Shown one piece after another: positions 57,875 through 64,000 of a stretch of DNA of 64,000 nucleotides. The position numbers and the translations under genes were made by a program. This DNA is from Mesorhizobium sp. Its GTDB lineage: Bacteria > Pseudomonadota > Alphaproteobacteria > Rhizobiales > Rhizobiaceae. The stretch is from the NCBI GenBank assembly GCA_004020545.1, contig SAQE01000021.1:1-64000 (forward strand), written 5' to 3'. The notes under the pieces are model-generated. The model was not told the DNA's origin. It did not search any database and saw only the letters and a program-made list of their open reading frames with translations. Within the stretch, counting starts at the first letter, position 1. Every line of letters begins with the position of its first letter.

Positions 57875-59185
57875 ATGAGATCTTTCCTCAAGCCGCTCCT
57901 GATGATTGCCGCCATGGCGCTGGGCATGACGGCCGGCGCCACCTTGCCAGCCTGGGCCCTCGTCGAGCTCAACGTCAACAAGGGCAATGTCGAGCCGCTG
58001 CCGATCGCCATCACGGACTTCCAGTCCAACGATGCGCTCGGCGCGCAGATCACGGAGATCGTCACCGCCGATCTGAAGCGTTCCGGACTGTTCGCGCCGA
58101 TCGACAAGAGCGCCTTCATCGAGAAGATCTCGGGCCCGGATGCCACGCCGCGCTTCGACGACTGGAAGGTGATCAATGCGCAGGCGCTGGTCACCGGCAG
58201 CGTCGGCAAGGAGGCCGACGGCCGCATCCGCGCCCAGTATCGTCTGTGGGATACGTTTGCGGGGCAGCAGATGGCCGGCGAGCAGTTCTTCGCCAATGAC
58301 GCCAACACCAGGCGCGTCGCCCATATCATCGCCGACGCCATCTATGAGCGGCTGACCGGCGAAAAGGGCTATTTCGATACGCGCGTCGTCTTCGTCGACG
58401 AATCCGGCGCCAAGAACGCGCGCAAGAAGCGCCTCGCCATCATGGACCAGGATGGCGCCAATGTGCGCTATCTGTCGGACGGCCGCTCGATCGTGCTGAC
58501 GCCGCGCTTCTCGCCGAACCGGCAGGAAATCACCTATATGTCCTATGAGAGCGGGCAGCCGAAGGTCTATCTCCTGCAGATCGAGACCGGACAGCGCGAG
58601 CTGGTCGGCAACTTCCCCGGCATGACGTTTGCGCCGCGCTTTTCGCCCGACGGCCAGAAGGTGATCATGAGCCTGCTGCGCGACGACGGCAATTCCAACA
58701 TCTTCGCCATGGACCTGAGGAGCCGCTCGACCACGCGGCTGACCAATTCCACCTCCATCGATACCTCGCCGTCCTATTCTCCCGACGGCAGCAAGGTGGT
58801 GTTCACGTCGGACCGCGGCGGCCGCGCGCAGATCTATGTGATGGGCGCGGACGGCTCGGGTCAGACCCGCATCTCCTTCGGCGACGGCGTCTATTCGACA
58901 CCGGTCTGGTCGCCGCGCGGCGATCTCATCGCCTTCACCAAGCAGACCGGCGGCGAGTTCCAGATCGGCGTCATGAAGACCGACGGCTCCGGCGAGCGCA
59001 TCCTGTCCTCCGGCTTCCAGCAGGAGGGTCCGACCTGGGCGCCGAACGGCCGCGTGCTGATGTTCTTCCGTGACTCGGCCGGCGGGCCGAAGCTGGTCAC
59101 GGTCGATCTTACCGGCCGCAACGAGCAGCCGATCCCGACGTCGAACTTCGCCTCGGATCCGGCGTGGTCGCCGCTTCTCGAGTGA
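57875..59185 (+). CDS. tolB: Tol-Pal periplasmic protein TolB
   Basis: A 436-residue secreted protein: signal peptide ending AWA (about residue 27), an N-terminal domain ([11 protein letters not shown]), and a six-bladed beta-propeller with repeated [10 protein letters not shown] and SYSPDGSKV motifs. It binds Pal and TolA. The ATG at 57875 has AGAAG upstream. Confidence 0.96.
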   Translation: MRSFLKPLLMIAAMALGMTAGATLPAWALVELNVNKGNVEPLPIAITDFQSNDALGAQITEIVTADLKRSGLFAPIDKSAFIEKISGPDATPRFDDWKVINAQALVTGSVGKEADGRIRAQYRLWDTFAGQQMAGEQFFANDANTRRVAHIIADAIYERLTGEKGYFDTRVVFVDESGAKNARKKRLAIMDQDGANVRYLSDGRSIVLTPRFSPNRQEITYMSYESGQPKVYLLQIETGQRELVGNFPGMTFAPRFSPDGQKVIMSLLRDDGNSNIFAMDLRSRSTTRLTNSTSIDTSPSYSPDGSKVVFTSDRGGRAQIYVMGADGSGQTRISFGDGVYSTPVWSPRGDLIAFTKQTGGEFQIGVMKTDGSGERILSSGFQQEGPTWAPNGRVLMFFRDSAGGPKLVTVDLTGRNEQPIPTSNFASDPAWSPLLE

Positions 59186-59204
59186 GGGGAACTGGAGAAC
59201 TGAA

Positions 59205-59251
59205 GAATTGAGGAAAGGCGGCTTCCGCACCTCTTCAATTCCCGCTTTTTT
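59205..59251 (+). terminator. Possible terminator after tolB
   Basis: An imperfect stem (AATTGAGG with CCTCTTCAATT) is followed by a T run at 59246-59251. If it works, pal has its own promoter. Confidence 0.4.
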
Positions 59252-59420
59252 CATGTTTTGGCCGCATTTCCGCCTACGGTCCCCGCGCATTGTGAGCCCG
59301 ACAAAACGGCCGAGGACGGCGGCTGAAACCAAAAATTAACTGTGTTTCTTGAATGCCGGTTAACCCAAACGTGGTTACTGGGTGATCAACGAAATCACTC
59401 GAATGCGAAGGAGAGGCGGC

Positions 59421-59927
59421 ATGAGCCGTATCGCAGCACTTACCAGGAACCCGGCGATGATCGCGCTGGTGGCAGCGCTTGCCATCACCGGTTGCGCCTC
59501 CAAGAAGACCCCGAACAGCGCGGCCGATCTCGGCCTCAACGGCGCCGGCGCCGCCACGCCCGGCTCGGCGCAGGACTTCACCGTCAACATCGGCGACCGC
59601 ATCTTCTTCGACACCGACTCCTCGTCGATCCGCGCCGACGCGCAGACCACGCTGTCGCGCCAGGCGCAGTGGCTCAACCAGTACAGGCAGTATGCCATCG
59701 TCATCGAAGGCCATGCCGACGAGCGCGGCACGCGCGAATACAATCTGGCGCTGGGCGCCCGCCGCGCCGCAGCCACCCGCGACTTCCTGGTCTCCAAGGG
59801 CGTTGCGGGCAACCGCCTGAAGACGATCTCCTACGGCAAGGAACGCCCGGTCGCGGTCTGCGACGACATCTCGTGCTGGTCGCAGAACCGCCGCGCCGTC
59901 ACCACGCTCTCCGGCGCCGGCTCCTGA
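59421..59927 (+). CDS. pal: Peptidoglycan-associated lipoprotein Pal
   Basis: A 168-residue lipoprotein. Lipobox LAITGC near residue 28, then an OmpA-like domain (FDTDSSSIRADAQ, GHADERGTREYNLALGARRA) that binds peptidoglycan. It anchors the outer membrane to the wall and contacts TolB and TolA. The ATG at 59421 follows GGAGAGG. Confidence 0.96.
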   Translation: MSRIAALTRNPAMIALVAALAITGCASKKTPNSAADLGLNGAGAATPGSAQDFTVNIGDRIFFDTDSSSIRADAQTTLSRQAQWLNQYRQYAIVIEGHADERGTREYNLALGARRAAATRDFLVSKGVAGNRLKTISYGKERPVAVCDDISCWSQNRRAVTTLSGAGS

Positions 59928-59937
59928 CGGCTCCGCG

Positions 59938-59961
59938 CCGAAAATCGATACCGATTTTCGG
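59938..59961. repeat. Short palindrome after pal
   Basis: CCGAAAATCG and CGATTTTCGG around a 4-base loop, 11 bases after pal. It may be a repeat fragment or part of a terminator. Confidence 0.55.
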
Positions 59962-60047
59962 AAGGGATCATAAGCGCCACAGCGTCCTTTGCGCGTCTGA
60001 CGACGCGCGGCGCTGTGGGCGGCAAAAATACAACATGGCGAAACGAA

Positions 60048-60071
60048 AGGCGGCCTCAGGGCCGCCTTTTT
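60048..60071 (+). terminator. Rho-independent terminator before cpoB
   Basis: AGGCGGCC-TCAG-GGCCGCCT followed by TTTT. It separates pal from cpoB. Confidence 0.82.
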
Positions 60072-60196
60072 CGCATGCGACGGGCTGAAACAAAATTTGG
60101 CCGAAGTCTCGCGTCCTGCTATGAGCGCGAAGGCGCTTCCTCCCTTCCGATTTGGAAAGGCGCATCAGGCCAACAGATTTCACGGCGAGAGACATA

Positions 60197-61330
60197 ATGC
60201 ATTTCAGAACGGTCCTGAGCGGCACGCTTGCGCTGCTGCTCGTATCAAGCATCCCAGGCGTCGCCGCCCCGGCAGGCAGCACTGGGCAGTCCTCGGACAG
60301 CGGGTTCACCTTCCACCTGCCGACGCTCGGCATCTTCGGCGACAAGAAGAAGCCGGAGCAGTCCCAGATGGCGCAGCAGGACAGCGCCGGCGCGACCGGG
60401 CTGGAAGATCAGCTCCGCCAGATGAACGGCAAGATCGAGGAGCTCAACTTCCAAATCCTGCAGATGCAGGAGCAGATGCGCAAGCAGCAGGAAGACAACG
60501 AATTCCGCTTCCAGCAGCTCGAGGGCGGCTCGCAAGGCGCGAAGCCGACCGGTCAGAAAAAGTCCGAGGCCGCGCCCCCGAACGGCGATACGAACAATGC
60601 AAGCAACGGCGATGCCGGCTCCGATACCGGCGTCGCGCAGGCCCCGGCGACGCAAGCTCCGGCCGATGCGGGAGCGCAGGACGGCGGCGGCAAGAGCGTC
60701 GGCGACGTCATCGTCGAGTCGCAGACCGGCGACCCGGGTAAGCTGATCACCGGCGCACCGCCGAAGACCTTCGGCACCATCACGGTCGACAAGAACGGCA
60801 ATGTCGTCAATGCCGAAACCGATCCGCAGGCGGGCGCGCCGGCGCAAGCTCCGGCGGCCACGGCGAACGCGCCCGCCGCCGAAACCGGCAACAAGAGCGG
60901 CAAGAGCGAGTCCGGCGGCACGGTGATGGCTTCATTGCCCTCGACCAACAATCCTGACGAGCTTTACCGCAACTCCTACCAGTTCATCCTGTCGGGCGAC
61001 TATCCAACCGCCGAGCAGGGTTTCCGCGATCATATTTCGCGCTTCCCCAAGGACGCGAAGGCGGCGGATGCGCATTACTGGCTGGGCGAGTCCCTGCTTG
61101 GTCAGCAGAAATACCGCGACGCGGCGGAGGTGTTCCTTGGCGCCAGCAAGGAGTATCCGAAGGCCAAGAAGGCGCCGGACATGCTGCTCAAGCTCGGGGT
61201 GTCGCTGGTCGGCCTCAAGCAGAACGACGTGGCCTGCGCCACCTTCAACGAGATCGGCAAGCGCTATCCGGATGTTTCCGGCACGTTGAAGGAACGTATC
61301 AAGCAGGAAAAGGCGCTGGCCTCGTGCTAG
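60197..61330 (+). CDS. cpoB: Cell-division coordinator CpoB (YbgF)
   Basis: A 377-residue secreted protein: signal peptide (residues 1-~24), a coiled coil with EQMRKQQEDNEFRFQQLEG, a long Ala/Pro-rich linker, and C-terminal TPR repeats (DELYRNSYQFILSGDYPTAE, then AKAADAHYWLGESLLGQQKY). It links peptidoglycan synthesis to Tol-Pal constriction. The ATG at 60197 begins the signal peptide. Confidence 0.93.
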   Translation: MHFRTVLSGTLALLLVSSIPGVAAPAGSTGQSSDSGFTFHLPTLGIFGDKKKPEQSQMAQQDSAGATGLEDQLRQMNGKIEELNFQILQMQEQMRKQQEDNEFRFQQLEGGSQGAKPTGQKKSEAAPPNGDTNNASNGDAGSDTGVAQAPATQAPADAGAQDGGGKSVGDVIVESQTGDPGKLITGAPPKTFGTITVDKNGNVVNAETDPQAGAPAQAPAATANAPAAETGNKSGKSESGGTVMASLPSTNNPDELYRNSYQFILSGDYPTAEQGFRDHISRFPKDAKAADAHYWLGESLLGQQKYRDAAEVFLGASKEYPKAKKAPDMLLKLGVSLVGLKQNDVACATFNEIGKRYPDVSGTLKERIKQEKALASC

Positions 61331-61333
61331 CTT

Positions 61334-61377
61334 GCATGTCGTTGTCCCAGAACCGGGACCAAGTTTGGGCGACATGC
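61334..61377. repeat. GCATGTCG/CGACATGC palindromic repeat, copy 2
   Basis: The same arms as 38336-38379, with inner CCCAGAACC...TTTGGG. It fills the 51-base gap between cpoB and tilS. Confidence 0.8.
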
Positions 61378-61381
61378 ACTG

Positions 61382-62776
61382 ATGCTCGATACCGAGCCTG
61401 ACTTTTCGGACCGAATTTTTTCAGACTTCGACTTTTCCAGCGGCGCCGTTGCAGCTGTATCCGGCGGCAGCGACTCGACCACCCTTCTCTTTCTCCTCAA
61501 GGACCATCTCGACCGAACCCAGTCCGCGGCAAAGCTGCTTGCGGTGACGATCGATCACGGCCTGAGACCAGGCTCGGCGGCGGAAGCGCGAGCCGTGGCC
61601 CAGCTCTGCGCCGAGCGCGGCATCGTGCATCGCACGCTCACCTGGTCCGGCCGCAAGCCTTCGACGGGCCTGCCCGCCGCCGCGCGCGAGGCACGCTACC
61701 GGCTGCTGGCCGAGGCTGCCGAAGCGGAAGGCATCCGCCTGATCCTGACCGGCCACACCGCCGACGATCAGGCGGAGACGGTGCTGATGCGTCAAGCCCG
61801 CGACGAGGGAACTGGCGCCGAGGATGCGCGCGACGGGGGCCGCGGCCTCGCCGGCATGGCGCCCGCCACGCTTTACGATTGGCGGGTATGGATCGCCCGG
61901 CCGCTGCTCGGCACGCGCCGCGCTGTATTGCGCGAGATGCTCAAGCGCCGCGGTATCGGCTGGATCGAGGATCCGACCAATGTCGACCTGCGTTTCGAGC
62001 GGCCGCGCGTGCGGGCATCCCTTGCTGGAGATGGGGGCGAACGGCGTTTCGAGGCGGCAATCGCGCGAACCAGGCAAGCCGCGGCCGAGCGTGAGGCGCT
62101 CGGCCGGCGGGCGGCCATGCAGATCGGTGCCTTTGCCAGCCAACCGTCTCCCGGCCTCATCCGCCTCGACCGCGCTTTCGCCGCCAGCGACGACCGCGAA
62201 GGCGCCACCTATGCGTTGCGCATGCTGCTCGCCACGGTCGGCGGTGTCTCATTCCTTGCGGACGAAGCGCGCTCCCGCGCCCTGTTCGAGCGGCTGCGGT
62301 CCGGGCCGCTTTGTGCCACATTGTCGCGGACGGTGGTCGATGCGCGCCGCACCGGCATCTTCCTTTATCGCGAGGCCCGCAATCTGCCTGCCGCCGCTCC
62401 GGCGGTGGATGGCATGCTTTGGGACGGCCGGCGGCGGATCACATTGAGCGACAGATCGGGCGGGTTGGTGATCGCGCCCTTTGGGTCGCGCGCGGCCAAA
62501 CGCGTCGCCGAGGGTGGCGTTCCGGCAAACCTGCGCCGCATGGCGCTGGCCGCCGAACCCGCGCTGTGGCGCGGCGGCGAATGCCTTGATTTTGCTGGCG
62601 GCGATGCTTTGCCGCCGCCGATCCCGATCGTCCCGGCGGTGGCGCCCTTTGCCCGCTTCCTGCCGTCCTTCGATCTCAAGCCCGCCGCCGTCGTCGCCGC
62701 GCTGATCGGCGCGCCGCCGCTGCCGCCATTGCCTTTTCCCAGCCATGATCGCGGCGGAGCATGGGCGAAAGCTTAA
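61382..62776 (+). CDS. tilS: tRNA(Ile)-lysidine synthetase
   Basis: A 464-residue PP-loop enzyme with SGGSDSTTLLFLL near residue 28, GHTADDQAETVLMR and the GIGWIEDPTNVD block. It makes lysidine at C34 of tRNA-Ile(CAU), letting it read AUA, and uses ATP and lysine. It is commonly next to ftsH, as here. The ATG lies just past the palindromic repeat. Confidence 0.95.
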   Translation: MLDTEPDFSDRIFSDFDFSSGAVAAVSGGSDSTTLLFLLKDHLDRTQSAAKLLAVTIDHGLRPGSAAEARAVAQLCAERGIVHRTLTWSGRKPSTGLPAAAREARYRLLAEAAEAEGIRLILTGHTADDQAETVLMRQARDEGTGAEDARDGGRGLAGMAPATLYDWRVWIARPLLGTRRAVLREMLKRRGIGWIEDPTNVDLRFERPRVRASLAGDGGERRFEAAIARTRQAAAEREALGRRAAMQIGAFASQPSPGLIRLDRAFAASDDREGATYALRMLLATVGGVSFLADEARSRALFERLRSGPLCATLSRTVVDARRTGIFLYREARNLPAAAPAVDGMLWDGRRRITLSDRSGGLVIAPFGSRAAKRVAEGGVPANLRRMALAAEPALWRGGECLDFAGGDALPPPIPIVPAVAPFARFLPSFDLKPAAVVAALIGAPPLPPLPFPSHDRGGAWAKA

Positions 62777-62881
62777 CCGAGGCGTGCTGTTATGCTTGGC
62801 AAGGGGAGGCGCTCTCCCTATGTTAGGCTCAAGCTTCCATCACCATCGTGGGTCCGCATGCGGACGCCAACAGGACAATAG

Positions 62882-64000
<1,119 letters not shown>

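Overview
This 64 kb window is high-GC alphaproteobacterial chromosome, most likely a Mesorhizobium or close relative in the Rhizobiales. The reasons are the dense GC-ending codon use, an R. etli-type pyruvate carboxylase, a GapR (DUF2312) gene, an alphaproteobacterial-type 6S RNA beside a 5-formyl-THF cyclo-ligase gene, CtrA-type TTAA-N7-TTAA boxes, and many copies of short palindromic intergenic repeats of the kind common in rhizobia. I see no CRISPR array, tRNA, rRNA, insertion sequence or prophage.

Layout. 0.2-1.7 kb: methylmalonate-semialdehyde dehydrogenase. 2.0-2.9 kb: two tandem small secreted paralogues. 2.9-7.0 kb: a trans-4-hydroxy-L-proline catabolic cluster (GntR regulator, DHDPS-family deaminase, FAD D-hydroxyproline dehydrogenase, 4-hydroxyproline epimerase); the deaminase gene carries an in-frame amber codon. 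7.1-12.0 kb: LysR regulator, orphan ectoine-synthase-like gene, GntR regulator, and an IlvD/Edd-type dehydratase with a HAD hydrolase. 12.3-18.4 kb: a complete branched-chain amino-acid ABC importer (livHMGF, a small membrane gene, livK). 18.7-22.2 kb: pyruvate carboxylase. 22.3-26.5 kb: gapR, two small genes, msrB, and a MoxR/GNAT/CoxE set. 26.6-29.3 kb: 6S RNA, fau/ygfA, a YmdB-like phosphoesterase, a TerC-family gene. 29.3-31.0 kb: an ArsR regulator divergent from a SRPBCC/VOC/SRPBCC group. 31.3-34.2 kb: yebC, a SelT/W/H-like gene, a DUF1772-type gene with a divergent TetR, and rpmE. 34.4-41.5 kb: ABC exporter, M32 carboxypeptidase, a MotA-like/OmpA-MotB-like pair, a hemolysin-III family gene. 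41.6-44.9 kb: inositol-phosphatase family gene, efp, a Sel1-repeat gene, a ThiE-like gene. 45.0-49.0 kb: class III adenylate cyclase, SRPBCC, GNAT, TauE-like and DUF2269-type genes. 49.2-50.1 kb: a candidate CtrA-controlled small RNA and a DUF1465-type gene. 50.1-64.0 kb: ruvCAB, a phosphoesterase, an antisense GH5 gene, ybgC-tolQRAB-pal-cpoB, tilS, and ftsH cut by the window end.

The right-hand part is conserved core chromosome (DNA repair, Tol-Pal envelope, tRNA modification, FtsH). The left 12 kb is accessory catabolism, where regulators sit next to their targets and readable operator palindromes can be assigned. The observations most worth following are: the amber-interrupted hydroxyproline gene under an intact promoter/operator; an IlvD/Edd protein lacking two of three cluster-ligand cysteines, with a matching pair of GntR-type operators; the two perfect CtrA boxes around a compact sRNA-like transcript; a livM whose 5' third has foreign codon use; and a nested palindrome upstream of pyc.
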